NCBI GenBank assembly: GCA_003695215.1
Contig: RFIM01000290.1
Location: forward strand, 1 to 17,689
Length of the DNA: 17,689 nucleotides
Direction: 5' to 3'
Origin: Chloroflexota bacterium
GTDB lineage: Bacteria > Chloroflexota > Anaerolineae > Aggregatilineales > UBA2796
Shown: one piece after another, positions 6,047-13,646 of the stretch
Layout of the letters: every line of letters starts with the position of its first letter
How positions within the stretch are numbered: the first letter of the stretch is position 1
Position numbers and translations under genes: made by a program
The notes under the pieces: model-generated
The model's input: only the letters and a program-made list of their open reading frames with translations
Databases searched by the model: none
Told to the model about the DNA's origin: nothing

Positions 6047-8179
6047 ATGAAGATGCTAGAGACTATCGAAGCGCTAGTTGGCTACTTATTTGTGGTCGGC
6101 GGGCGTGCCATTGGCGCAACGCCACCAGGCGCGCTGGTAGAATTGCCGCCGCGCAAGGTGCAGCGCAGCCGCGAAGGCGATACCTTTTTCACGCTGATCA
6201 CGCCGTACGGCAAGACGCACGCCACTGCCAATATCTACGAGGCGCTGACGCACCTGGCTGCTGAGGTCTACTTTCGCAGCAGCGGTAGCCTGACTAGCGC
6301 GCTGCGCGAGGCGATTCACGTTGTCAACAGCCAAATCTCAGAGACAGGTCAGCGCTACACGCTGAACATGATCTGCGCTGTGCTGCGCGGCAATGAAGTC
6401 TACCTTGCGCGCACAGCTGAGAGCGTGTGCATTCTGCGCCAAAATGGCGATTTCGCCTACTATCCCGATCAACTGAGCGAAAGCGTGCCGCTCGGCGCAA
6501 CGCCTTCACCAGAGATCAAACTCTCGCGCTGCGAAGTGGCGCCTGGCGACCTGATGGTTTTGTGCGATCGCGCGCTCGCGTGCGCTGAGCGCGCTGCGCT
6601 GAATGCCGCGCTCGCCCTGCCCGACTTGCCCGCTATTCTAGAGCCATTGAAGGCTTTGGCCAGCCGCGATACACAAGCGCTGATCGTCCAGTTTGCCACA
6701 CCTGAGACGCCCGATCCGACGCCGATCCCTAAGCCGCGCAAAAACACGCCGCCTCCAGAAACCGCGCCCGATAATCCAGTCGCGCAGCCGAGCGACTCGG
6801 CGCCTGCGCCTGAGACGCCTCAGAGTGCAGCCTCAGCAGCTGAGCAAGCCCTTGAGCCCGCCGCACCCATTGGGCAGCGCGCCGCTCTGGCTACCAGCAA
6901 GGCGCTCAGCAGTTTTGCCAAAGGGCTGAGCCGCGCGCTCAATCGCCTGTGGCCAGAGCCCAGCGAGGCAGGCGCGCCGCGCATCCCAACTATGTTAGCG
7001 GCGATCTTGGCGATCTTGATCCCTATCGTGGTCGTCTTCGTGATGGTTGCCCTGCAGCTCTCACAATTTGACCTGACTCAGTTTGAGCAGATGGTGCGCG
7101 ACGTCGAGACCGCTGTTCGGCAAGCTGAGCTGGTCGATCTTCAAGATGAGCGCCTTGCGCGCACGGTCTGGCTTGGTATCCTAGAGCGCGTGACGTATGT
7201 TGAGACCACCAGCGGACGCTTGAACGATCCGACGCTGAATCGGGTTCGCGCCAAGGCGCAAAGCATTCTCGATCGCTTTGACAAGGTCACGCGGCGCACA
7301 CCGACGCCGCTGCGGAATTTTGGCGAAGGCGCGCAGTTGGTTGGCCCGATTGTGCGCGGCGGCGCGGATATCTACACGCTTGATAGCAGCCGCAGCGCTA
7401 TCTATCGCGATACGTTAGCGCCTGAGATCAATATGCTGATCACGCGCAACACGCAGCCTGTGGTGCAGCGTGGGCAGGCAGTCAGCGCTTTCTCGGTGCG
7501 CGATGTGGTCGATATGGTCTGGTTAGCTGAAGGCGGCGTGCAGCGCGCTAATGTCTTGGCGGCCCTGGATACACAGGGCATCCTGATCACCTACTCGCCG
7601 ACCTTCGCGCCTGCCACAGCGCAACGTCTGGCAGGCGCTGACTTGTGGAGCAAGCCAATAGCGCTGGCCACATGGCGCGGCAACCTATACCTGCTCGATC
7701 CTGAGGCCAATCAGATCTGGCGCTACCGCCCGCTCGGCAACAGCTATCCGAATCCGCCTGAAGAGTACTTTGACGGCGAAGTGCGCCCCGACCTGAGCAC
7801 CGCTGTGGATCTCGGCATTGATCCTAACGGCAACGTCTACATCTTTTTCGCTGACGGCCAGCTGCGCAAGTTCACGAGCGGTATCGAGCAGCGTTTTGCC
7901 TTGAGCGGCATGCCTTCGGATGGCCTGAAGAGCGGACGCGCCATGTACCTCGATGGCGACTCGCCACTGCCATCAATTTATTTGCTGGACTCAGCCGATC
8001 AGTCCATTTATCAAGTGACGCTCTCGGGCGCCTTCCGCTATCGCTTCCGTGCCAACGATCCGAACTTGTTCCGCGCGCTCAGCGGCATCTATGCCGATCG
8101 CGATAACATCTTTGTGGCCTCAGGCTCAGTCCTGTATCATTTCTCCATCGCCGATCTCGCTGGGCAGCCTGCGCCATAA
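6047..8179 (+). CDS. Single-pass membrane protein: degenerate PP2C-like domain plus extracytoplasmic beta-propeller-like domain
   Basis: The 710-residue product appears to have four zones. Residues 1 to about 215 read like a PP2C/PPM phosphatase fold (LNMICAVLRGNEVYLARTAESVCIL, then GDLMVLCDRAL at 167-177). The metal-binding acids are not kept: GDS is AES (124-126), the SDG position reads CDR (173-175), and no DGxGG is present, so it is probably not an active phosphatase. Residues 219 to about 265 are a Pro/Ala linker. Residues 314-337 form the membrane helix (MLAAILAILIPIVVVFVMVAL). Residues 420-710 contain repeated blade-like strands (GGADIYTLDSSRSAIYR, GNLYLLDPEANQIWRYRP, GNVYIFFADGQLRKF, SIYLLDSADQSIYQVTL). 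The kinase gene follows 195 nt later, which fits a signalling pair. The start is uncertain; ATG 6053 is possible. The propeller is an inference from repeat pattern only. Confidence 0.78.
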   Translation: MKMLETIEALVGYLFVVGGRAIGATPPGALVELPPRKVQRSREGDTFFTLITPYGKTHATANIYEALTHLAAEVYFRSSGSLTSALREAIHVVNSQISETGQRYTLNMICAVLRGNEVYLARTAESVCILRQNGDFAYYPDQLSESVPLGATPSPEIKLSRCEVAPGDLMVLCDRALACAERAALNAALALPDLPAILEPLKALASRDTQALIVQFATPETPDPTPIPKPRKNTPPPETAPDNPVAQPSDSAPAPETPQSAASAAEQALEPAAPIGQRAALATSKALSSFAKGLSRALNRLWPEPSEAGAPRIPTMLAAILAILIPIVVVFVMVALQLSQFDLTQFEQMVRDVETAVRQAELVDLQDERLARTVWLGILERVTYVETTSGRLNDPTLNRVRAKAQSILDRFDKVTRRTPTPLRNFGEGAQLVGPIVRGGADIYTLDSSRSAIYRDTLAPEINMLITRNTQPVVQRGQAVSAFSVRDVVDMVWLAEGGVQRANVLAALDTQGILITYSPTFAPATAQRLAGADLWSKPIALATWRGNLYLLDPEANQIWRYRPLGNSYPNPPEEYFDGEVRPDLSTAVDLGIDPNGNVYIFFADGQLRKFTSGIEQRFALSGMPSDGLKSGRAMYLDGDSPLPSIYLLDSADQSIYQVTLSGAFRYRFRANDPNLFRALSGIYADRDNIFVASGSVLYHFSIADLAGQPAP

Positions 8180-8193
8180 CTGCTCTTTGATTT

Positions 8194-8244
8194 GGCTCGC
8201 CATAGCGCTCGAGGTAATCTGAGCGGCCTTGGAGAGCCTTTTTT
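8194..8244 (+). terminator. Possible rho-independent terminator between the PP2C-like gene and the kinase gene
   Basis: An outer stem GGCTC (8194-8198)/GAGCC (8234-8238) encloses an inner stem CGCTC (8206-8210)/GAGCG (8221-8225), and a run of six T (8239-8244) follows directly. The stems are short with internal loops, so this is a weak call. Confidence 0.35.
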
Positions 8245-8312
8245 GCACCTAGACGGCCTCGGCGCACGGCTTGCACTTGCCGCGCGTGTAGCCAACGCAT
8301 GTCGATCGCTTA

Positions 8313-8342
8313 TTGTATCTCACACGCGATCCGTGCTAAAGT
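8313..8342 (+). promoter_or_regulatory. Promoter of the Ser/Thr kinase gene
   Basis: TTGTAT (8313-8318), an 18-nt spacer and TAAAGT (8337-8342), with TGC just before the -10. The arrangement copies that of the response regulator promoter. It leaves a leader of about 25 nt before the kinase ATG. Confidence 0.55.
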
Positions 8343-8374
8343 CGGCATAGGCCTAAAGAAAGTCAAGGGCGAGC

Positions 8375-10735
8375 ATGGAATACTCCAGATTTATCGGCAG
8401 GACTCTTGGTCCGTACAAGCTAGAAGTTCCGCTTGGGAAAGGCGGCATGGCGTCGGTCTACCGCGCCTACCAAGCCAGTGTGGATCGCTATGTGGCGATC
8501 AAAGTCATGATGCCTGAGATCGCCAACGATCCGAGCTTTGTAGAGCGCTTCCAACGCGAAGCGCGCATCATCGCCAGGCTCGAACATCCGCACATCCTGC
8601 CTGTGATTGACTTCGGCGAGGCCGATGGCGTTTACTACATTGTCATGCGCTACATGGATGGCGGCTCGCTGGATGATCGATTGCGCCAACGGCGCCTGAC
8701 GCCGTATGAGATCTCGCACTATCTCGATCAGATCGCTTCAGCGCTGGATTACGCGCATCAAAAGGGCGTGATTCACCGCGACTTGAAGCCGAACAACGTC
8801 TTGCTGGATCGCGCCAACAATTGTTACTTGACCGACTTCGGCATTGCGCGCATCGAAGGCGCTGAGCGCAAACTGACTGCCACTGGCAGCGTCATGGGAA
8901 CGCCCGCCTATATGTCGCCTGAACAGGCTATGGGTAGGCTCGTTGACGGACGCTCAGACCTTTACGCGCTTGGCATCATGCTCTATGAGATGCTGACAGG
9001 CAAGTTGCCCTTCACAGCTGACTCAACTGCTGCGCTCATCTTCCAGCACGTCTATGAAGCGCCGCCATTAGTACGCCAAATCGATCCAAGCTTGCCTGAA
9101 GCCGTCGATGCGCTCTTCAGCCGTGCCTTGGCGAAGTTGCCCGATGCGCGCCACAGCACTGCCGAAGAGTTGGCTCAGGATTTCGCTGAGATTTTCGGTA
9201 TCCGCGGCACGCCCTCTAGAGTTGTGCCTGCTGCACCTGAGGATAAGACCGTGATCGGCGAAGCTGACGCGCTATCAGTGCCAACTGCGCCTCAACAAGC
9301 TAGGACGCCAAAACCGCCTGCCGCCTCTCAACGCGAGCCAACTGTGGTTGTCGGCTCGCCTTCGCCAAGCGGCAAAGCGGCCGCTCTAGAAAAGCCAAGG
9401 CGCAGCGCGCCTATCGCCTTGATCGGCTTGCTGGCAGTGGCTCTGATCGCGCTGATCGGCGGCGGCTTGTTCTTCCTGAACAGCCAAAATCAGAGCGCTA
9501 CCCAGACGGCGCAAGCGGCGCAGAACGCTACTGATGCAGCCATTGCCCTTGCCGCGACCAATGCTCAAGCCACGCTGATCGCGCTCTCTGCCACGCCAAC
9601 CTCAACGCCGACTGCCACACTGACTGCCACGCCAACCTTCACAGCGACTGCGACTTTCACCAACACGCCTGATGCCACTGAGACGCTCATCGCAGCGCGC
9701 CTGGCCACAGCTGACGCCCTAGAGACCGTGCAGGCCCTTCAGACACAGCGCGCCTTAGAGGCAGCCCAGTCTGCCACTGCGCTCAGCGCCACGCAAACCC
9801 TCCAAGCTGCGCTCAATGCGACCGCGACCTTTGTCCAGGAGCGCCTACAGACGGCCGAAGCCTTCGCCCTCGCCCTGACCGCCACTTCAGAGGCGTTCAA
9901 AGCAGCGACGGCCAACGCCGCGCTCACTCAGACAGCCATTGCGCTCCTGCCAACGGCCACACCGACGCGCACAGCTCGCCCAACCTTGACTCGGACGCCG
10001 ACAGGCAGGCCGACGCGCGAACCTGTCTTCAATCCGTTCGCCACGCTCACAGCAGCAGTTGCCCTGATGAAAACGGCTATGGCGCCGACGGCTGTGGCTG
10101 AGCTGCCCGACAGGATTCCAGAGCTGACCTACGGCGATCTGACAGCCGCGCTGGATATCCTGCGCGCGCGCGGCATTATCTCGCCCGATGCTGCCCTGAT
10201 TGCAGTGCCTGTGGTCAACGCGCCGCCTTTGATGCGCGGCAATCCTGATGAAGAGGACGTCTTCTACCTTCAGCCGTTCAGCCGTGCTTTCTTTTACGAT
10301 TTCCTGCTTTCTGTAGACGTCTCGCTTGGCGCGCCTGAAGAGGCCAGAGATAAGACCTGGTGCGGCATTTACTTCGCCGCTACCAATGAGCAATATGGCA
10401 GAACGGATCTCTTAGATGCCGACATGGGCATTTTCTACTATCGGCAGGCTCAAGACTACCGCCTGATGACGCGCGTCAAGGAAACTTGGGCTGAGACTGC
10501 CCTGGCGCGCGGCCTCAGCCGTGCTATCCGCACCGCCGATGGCGCTCGCAACCGCTTGACGCTAGTGATGGTCGACGGCTTGCTGAGCGTTTACATCAAC
10601 GGCGCGCTAGTGGCGCAAGCTAAAGAGCCGCGCTTTGCGCGCGGTGGCAGCATTGGCTACTTCATGATTCGCGGCAGCAAAGGACTCGGTCATAGCTGCA
10701 ACTTCCAGAGCGTGCAACTATGGCGCTTGAACTAG
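8375..10735 (+). CDS. Transmembrane Ser/Thr protein kinase with long stalk and extracytoplasmic lectin-like domain
   Basis: The 786-residue product starts with a complete Hanks-type kinase domain (about 14-275): glycine loop LGKGGMASVY (20-29), Lys43 in VAIKV, HRDLKPNN (134-141) with catalytic Asp136, DFG (154-156), and an activation loop ending GTPAYMSPEQ. A Pro/Ala/Ser linker leads to one membrane helix at about 347-369 (IALIGLLAVALIALIGGGLFF). Outside are a Thr/Pro segment (about 407-432), a long Ala/Thr/Gln-rich helical stalk, and a second Thr/Pro/Arg segment. The C-terminal region (about 576-786) looks like a concanavalin-A-like jelly roll (YDFLLSVDVSL, then NRLTLVMVDGLLSVYINGALV), with Cys663 and Cys775 placed to pair. 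Such kinases phosphorylate cytoplasmic Ser/Thr on sensing an outside ligand; the ligand is unknown. The usual PASTA repeats are absent. AGGG precedes the ATG by 6 nt. Confidence 0.93.
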   Translation: MEYSRFIGRTLGPYKLEVPLGKGGMASVYRAYQASVDRYVAIKVMMPEIANDPSFVERFQREARIIARLEHPHILPVIDFGEADGVYYIVMRYMDGGSLDDRLRQRRLTPYEISHYLDQIASALDYAHQKGVIHRDLKPNNVLLDRANNCYLTDFGIARIEGAERKLTATGSVMGTPAYMSPEQAMGRLVDGRSDLYALGIMLYEMLTGKLPFTADSTAALIFQHVYEAPPLVRQIDPSLPEAVDALFSRALAKLPDARHSTAEELAQDFAEIFGIRGTPSRVVPAAPEDKTVIGEADALSVPTAPQQARTPKPPAASQREPTVVVGSPSPSGKAAALEKPRRSAPIALIGLLAVALIALIGGGLFFLNSQNQSATQTAQAAQNATDAAIALAATNAQATLIALSATPTSTPTATLTATPTFTATATFTNTPDATETLIAARLATADALETVQALQTQRALEAAQSATALSATQTLQAALNATATFVQERLQTAEAFALALTATSEAFKAATANAALTQTAIALLPTATPTRTARPTLTRTPTGRPTREPVFNPFATLTAAVALMKTAMAPTAVAELPDRIPELTYGDLTAALDILRARGIISPDAALIAVPVVNAPPLMRGNPDEEDVFYLQPFSRAFFYDFLLSVDVSLGAPEEARDKTWCGIYFAATNEQYGRTDLLDADMGIFYYRQAQDYRLMTRVKETWAETALARGLSRAIRTADGARNRLTLVMVDGLLSVYINGALVAQAKEPRFARGGSIGYFMIRGSKGLGHSCNFQSVQLWRLN

Positions 10736-10755
10736 GGCAAGTTGTGTTATCGCCT

Positions 10756-10784
10756 GAGACAGCCTTCGATTCCTGTGCTAAGAT
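10756..10784 (+). promoter_or_regulatory. Promoter of the uncharacterised gene at 10863
   Basis: GAGACA (10756-10761), a 17-nt spacer and TAAGAT (10779-10784), again with TGC before the -10. The leader is about 70 nt. Confidence 0.5.
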
Positions 10785-10862
10785 TTCTAGGTGCCTTAAA
10801 GATTCTTTGATACAGGCAGAGTAGACTTCGTTCTCGGTTTCAGGCGCCTAGGAGTCCATTGA

Positions 10863-11429
10863 ATGACAGATGAAGCCGTTGCGGCGCTGATTCTCAGGCA
10901 TGTTCAACGTTACGTAGCTATGGACATTCTGGATGTCTATAAGTTGCTGCACCAAGGCGTTTTTGGCGCAGGCCACGCTATCAGCAATCAGCGCGCCGCA
11001 CGCGAGTGGCTTGAGAAAGAATGCGCGAAGCTGACTCCCAATGCGGCTGAGCCGCTCATCGAGAGCGTGCATCCCAATGACGAGATCGTGCGCGTAAATT
11101 TGCGCCCATACCTAGCTCGGCATGGCAGTTTGAAAAAATTGCTGGACGCTTTCATCCACTCAGCGGCGCAGCCGCGCGGCGATCCTGAGACAATGGCACA
11201 CTGGTGGGAAATTTTCCACAGCCTGACTTTGCCGAATAAGCCGCTGGCGAACCGCTTCGCTGAGCGTACGGTCGCGCTGATTGGCCGTACGCGCGCCGCT
11301 GAGAAATGGTCGGCCACGCAGCACTCTCCGCCTTACGATCAGACGCACAAGCCAGCTTACCGCGTCCTAGATCTAGCCACAGCCCTTGAGCTGGCACAAT
11401 CGCAGAAAATGGACACTCGGATCGTCTAA
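10863..11429 (+). CDS. Uncharacterised protein with a DVYKLLHQGVFGAGHAI motif
   Basis: I do not recognise a named family for this 188-residue soluble protein. It has no signal peptide or membrane helix. Two segments look like conserved family blocks: DILDVYKLLHQGVFGAGHA (residues about 21-39) and IVRVNLRPYLARHGSLKKLLDAF (about 78-100). Its C-terminal third has several His and Trp residues (AHWWEIFHSL, KWSATQHSPPYDQTHKP). GAGH and NLRPY could form an active or binding site, but no function can be assigned. The start is firm: GGAG lies 8 nt before the ATG. It has its own promoter and is convergent with mraY, with only 5 nt between the stop codons, so it is likely a one-gene unit. Confidence 0.85.
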   Translation: MTDEAVAALILRHVQRYVAMDILDVYKLLHQGVFGAGHAISNQRAAREWLEKECAKLTPNAAEPLIESVHPNDEIVRVNLRPYLARHGSLKKLLDAFIHSAAQPRGDPETMAHWWEIFHSLTLPNKPLANRFAERTVALIGRTRAAEKWSATQHSPPYDQTHKPAYRVLDLATALELAQSQKMDTRIV

Positions 11430-11434
11430 AACCG

Positions 11435-12451
11435 CTAGCGGATGAGCGCCAAAGCCACACCGATCATCGCGCTGAGAATGCCGATCATCCAAAAGCGCTG
11501 CACCACTTGTGCTTCGCTCCAGCCGCCCAGCTGGAAGTGATAGTGTAGCGGCGATCGCCTGAATAACCGTGCGCCGCCTGACCAGCGGAAATACAGCACT
11601 TGCGCCACTACGCTCAGCAGCTCTGCCACAGGCACGGCTGCGATGATCGGCAAGAGCAGCCATTGCCCTGTCATGATCGCCACAGTGCCCAGCGCCGCGC
11701 CCAGCGCAAGCGAGCCTGTATCGCCCATGAAGAGCTGCGCAGGCAGCGCGTTATACCATAAGAAGGCAAAGCACGCGCCGACGATCAAAAAACAGAATTG
11801 CACCAGGTAAACTTGCCCTTGCACCAGCGCGATCAAGCCGTAGGCGACGAAGGCACACGCCATCAGCGTGCCTGCTAGGCCGTCCATGCCGTCGCTCAAG
11901 TTTGTGGCATTCGAGCTGCCCACAATGATGAAGATCGCTATTGGGATGAACACGAGCGGCGAGAGGGGCAAAGAGATGCCCATGATCGGAATGTACATCT
12001 CGTTGGCGAACTGAAAACCGCCCTCTGCCAGCGCAATCACTGCTGCGGCCAGGCTCGCTAACGCCACTTGCCCTATCAACTTCGTCCGCGCTGAGAGGCC
12101 TTCGCCCTTGTTGCGCAGCTTCATCCAGTCGTCAATGGCGCCGAGCGCGCCAAAGCCGACCAATATAAAAAGCGGCACCAAAATGCTGATGCCCGTGCCT
12201 GCCTCTGATGGGCGCAGCAGATTGGCGATGTTCAGCAACAGCGTGATCAGCACCACTGGCACGAGGATCAGCACGCCGCCCATTGTTGGCGTGCCTTCCT
12301 TGCTGCTATGCCACTCTGGGCTGTCCTCGCGGATGCGCTGCCCGACGTTCAGCCGCCGCAATACCTCCACAAGCGGGTTACCCCAGATGACCGTCAGCAA
12401 AAAGGTGACGCTGCCCAACGTCAGCGCAAAAGGCAGTGGATCGGCGATCAT
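11435..12451 (-). CDS. mraY: Phospho-N-acetylmuramoyl-pentapeptide transferase
   Basis: MraY transfers phospho-MurNAc-pentapeptide from UDP to undecaprenyl phosphate at the inner face of the membrane, making lipid I for peptidoglycan. The 338-residue protein is strongly hydrophobic with about ten helices. Family signatures are present in order: WHSSKEGTPTMGG (about 48-60), the catalytic pair Asp107-Asp108 in AIDDWMK, NATNLSDGMDGLAGT, Asp244 in FMGDTGSLALG, and the C-terminal HYHFQLGGWSEAQVVQRFW cytoplasmic loop. Its ATG overlaps the stop of the upstream dehydrogenase by 4 nt (ATGA), so translation is probably coupled. This is an unusual neighbour: mraY normally sits in the division and cell-wall cluster between murF and murD, neither of which is nearby here. 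Confidence 0.97.
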   Translation of the reverse strand: MIADPLPFALTLGSVTFLLTVIWGNPLVEVLRRLNVGQRIREDSPEWHSSKEGTPTMGGVLILVPVVLITLLLNIANLLRPSEAGTGISILVPLFILVGFGALGAIDDWMKLRNKGEGLSARTKLIGQVALASLAAAVIALAEGGFQFANEMYIPIMGISLPLSPLVFIPIAIFIIVGSSNATNLSDGMDGLAGTLMACAFVAYGLIALVQGQVYLVQFCFLIVGACFAFLWYNALPAQLFMGDTGSLALGAALGTVAIMTGQWLLLPIIAAVPVAELLSVVAQVLYFRWSGGARLFRRSPLHYHFQLGGWSEAQVVQRFWMIGILSAMIGVALALIR

Positions 12452-13344
12452 GAGCCGTTTTGACCGATGCGCACGTTAGCTATCCGCTCCAGGACGCTCA
12501 GCACAGCGGCGTTATCCAAATCGCCGTTGCCGCTCTCGACCATCTGCCGAAAAAGCGCGGCCGTCACTTCGGTCAGCGGCAAGGGCGCTTCATAAGTTTT
12601 GCCCGTCTCTAGGACGATGTTCAGGTCTTTCAGTTGCATGCGCGCTTTGAAGCCAGGCGTCCGAATGCCCTGCGCAAGGCGTTGTGGCTTATTATCGAGC
12701 GTCCAGCATTGCGCCGCACCGCCACGAATGGCTTCCACCACTTTGAACGGATCGACGCCCGCCTTTTGCGCCAAAACCAACAACTCGCCCATAGCGACCA
12801 TCTGCGCAGCGACCATGATCTGATTGCAGGCTTTGGCGATCTGCCCTGCGCCGCTAGCGCCGACGTACGTCCAGGCTTTGCCTGTGGCTTGAAAAATCGG
12901 TGTCACTTTTTGAAAGGCATCGTAGTCGCCGCCGACCATATAGACGAGCGTGCCTTGCTGCGCGCCGACCTGTCCGCCGCTGCAAGGCGCGTCCAGCGCA
13001 GGCACGCCATGCAGCGCAAGTGCCTGTGCCAACATGCGCGCCGTCTCAGGCTTGATGGTGCTGTTATCCATGAAGATCAAGTTGCCGTGCGCGCCTTCGA
13101 TCACGCCATTGGCGCCAAGCACCACTTGCGCCACATCGGTCGAATCGGGCAAGTTGGTGCAGATCACGTCCACTTGGCGGGCAACTTCAGCAGGCGAGTG
13201 CGCAGCTATGGCGCCTTCTGCGGCCAGTTCGTCTACAATGGCGCGGCTGCGGTTATGGACTACCACTTGGAAGCCCGCCCTCAGCAAGTTACGCACAATG
13301 GGCGCGCCCATCAAGCCCAAACCGATGTATCCGACGCGCAACAT
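12448..13344 (-). CDS. NAD(P)-dependent beta-hydroxyacid dehydrogenase (3-hydroxyisobutyrate dehydrogenase / tartronate semialdehyde reductase family)
   Basis: The 298-residue product has the family's N-terminal Rossmann loop VGYIGLGLMGAPIVRNLL (4-21), the substrate loop DAPCSGGQVGAQQGTL and the conserved catalytic Lys171 in GQIAKACNQIM. These enzymes reversibly oxidise short beta-hydroxyacids such as 3-hydroxyisobutyrate, or reduce tartronate semialdehyde; the true substrate cannot be told from motifs. The start at 13344 has AAGGAG 7 nt upstream and begins right at the Rossmann strand. The frame stays open further upstream to 13437, but that extension is tRNA gene sequence and is not protein. 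It lies 60 nt after tRNA-Arg and overlaps mraY by 4 nt, so all three may share a transcript. Confidence 0.94.
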   Translation of the reverse strand: MLRVGYIGLGLMGAPIVRNLLRAGFQVVVHNRSRAIVDELAAEGAIAAHSPAEVARQVDVICTNLPDSTDVAQVVLGANGVIEGAHGNLIFMDNSTIKPETARMLAQALALHGVPALDAPCSGGQVGAQQGTLVYMVGGDYDAFQKVTPIFQATGKAWTYVGASGAGQIAKACNQIMVAAQMVAMGELLVLAQKAGVDPFKVVEAIRGGAAQCWTLDNKPQRLAQGIRTPGFKARMQLKDLNIVLETGKTYEAPLPLTEVTAALFRQMVESGNGDLDNAAVLSVLERIANVRIGQNGS

Positions 13345-13370
13345 AGTAAGTCTCCTTAGTGGCCAAGCCT

Positions 13371-13400
13371 GGCGCGCAGCGCGCCTCGCAATGCGGCGAG
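13371..13400 (-). other. Two adjacent inverted repeats between tRNA-Arg and the dehydrogenase gene
   Basis: GGCGCGC (13371-13377) and GCGCGCC (13379-13385) are perfect 7-bp arms around one base. CTCGC (13385-13389) and GCGAG (13396-13400) form a second hairpin with a 6-nt loop just 3' of the tRNA. There is no U-run, so this may be an RNA processing or attenuation structure rather than a classic terminator. Confidence 0.45.
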
Positions 13401-13404
13401 CGTT

Positions 13405-13477
13405 TGCTCCCGGAGGGATTCGAACCCCCGACGCCAAGTTCCGAAGACTTGCGCTCTATCCTCTGAGCTACGGGAGC
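13405..13477 (-). tRNA. tRNA-Arg, anticodon UCG
   Basis: The 73-nt minus-strand sequence folds as a full cloverleaf. Acceptor arms GCTCCCG and CGGGAGC pair perfectly with discriminator A. The D stem is GCTC/GAGC. The anticodon stem CAAGT/ACTTG encloses the loop CTTCGGA, giving anticodon TCG at positions 34-36 (codon CGA). The T arm is GGGGG, loop TTCGAAT, CCCTC, with one G-U pair. CCA is not encoded (AAC follows the last stem base), so it must be added after transcription. The gene has its own promoter. Confidence 0.97.
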
Positions 13478-13488
13478 TCACAGCTTTG

Positions 13489-13517
13489 ATCTTAGCGCCA
13501 ACGCGCCCTAAAAACAA
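13489..13517 (-). promoter_or_regulatory. Promoter of tRNA-Arg (and perhaps the dehydrogenase-mraY genes)
   Basis: On the minus strand TTGTTT (13512-13517), a 17-nt spacer and TAAGAT (13489-13494). Transcription would begin a few bases before the tRNA 5' end at 13477. No other convincing promoter is seen between the tRNA and the dehydrogenase. Confidence 0.65.
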
Positions 13518-13602
13518 GAGCAGTGCTGTACGGCCTTCCCCAAAAAGCCGTTCCTCAACTGCACATGCGCCCAAGCTATGTGCCAAAAAAGCCCAAACGC
13601 GG

Positions 13603-13608
13603 TAAAGT
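13603..13608 (+). promoter_or_regulatory. Weak candidate -10 box for enolase
   Basis: TAAAGT lies 38 nt before the enolase ATG. The best upstream hexamer at 18-nt spacing is TGTGCC (13579-13584), a poor match. A hairpin with 7 of 8 paired bases (arms at 13530-13537 and 13544-13551) lies further upstream. Confidence 0.3.
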
Positions 13609-13646
13609 TGCGCCGATTAGGCAAACGCAATAAGGAGTCTGAGCAG

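Noticed and set aside
5938..6264. Small gene in another frame before the PP2C-like gene
   Set aside because: It would start inside the -35 box, is Ala/Arg-rich, overlaps the longer gene and shows no ribosome site.
6564..6571. HIP1-like GCGATCGC repeat as in cyanobacteria
   Set aside because: I saw only a couple of copies (for example here and near 11550), not the dense pattern expected; the protein content also does not suggest a cyanobacterium.
13345..13437. 31-residue N-terminal extension of the dehydrogenase
   Set aside because: It overlaps tRNA-Arg and lies before a clear AAGGAG site and the Rossmann strand.
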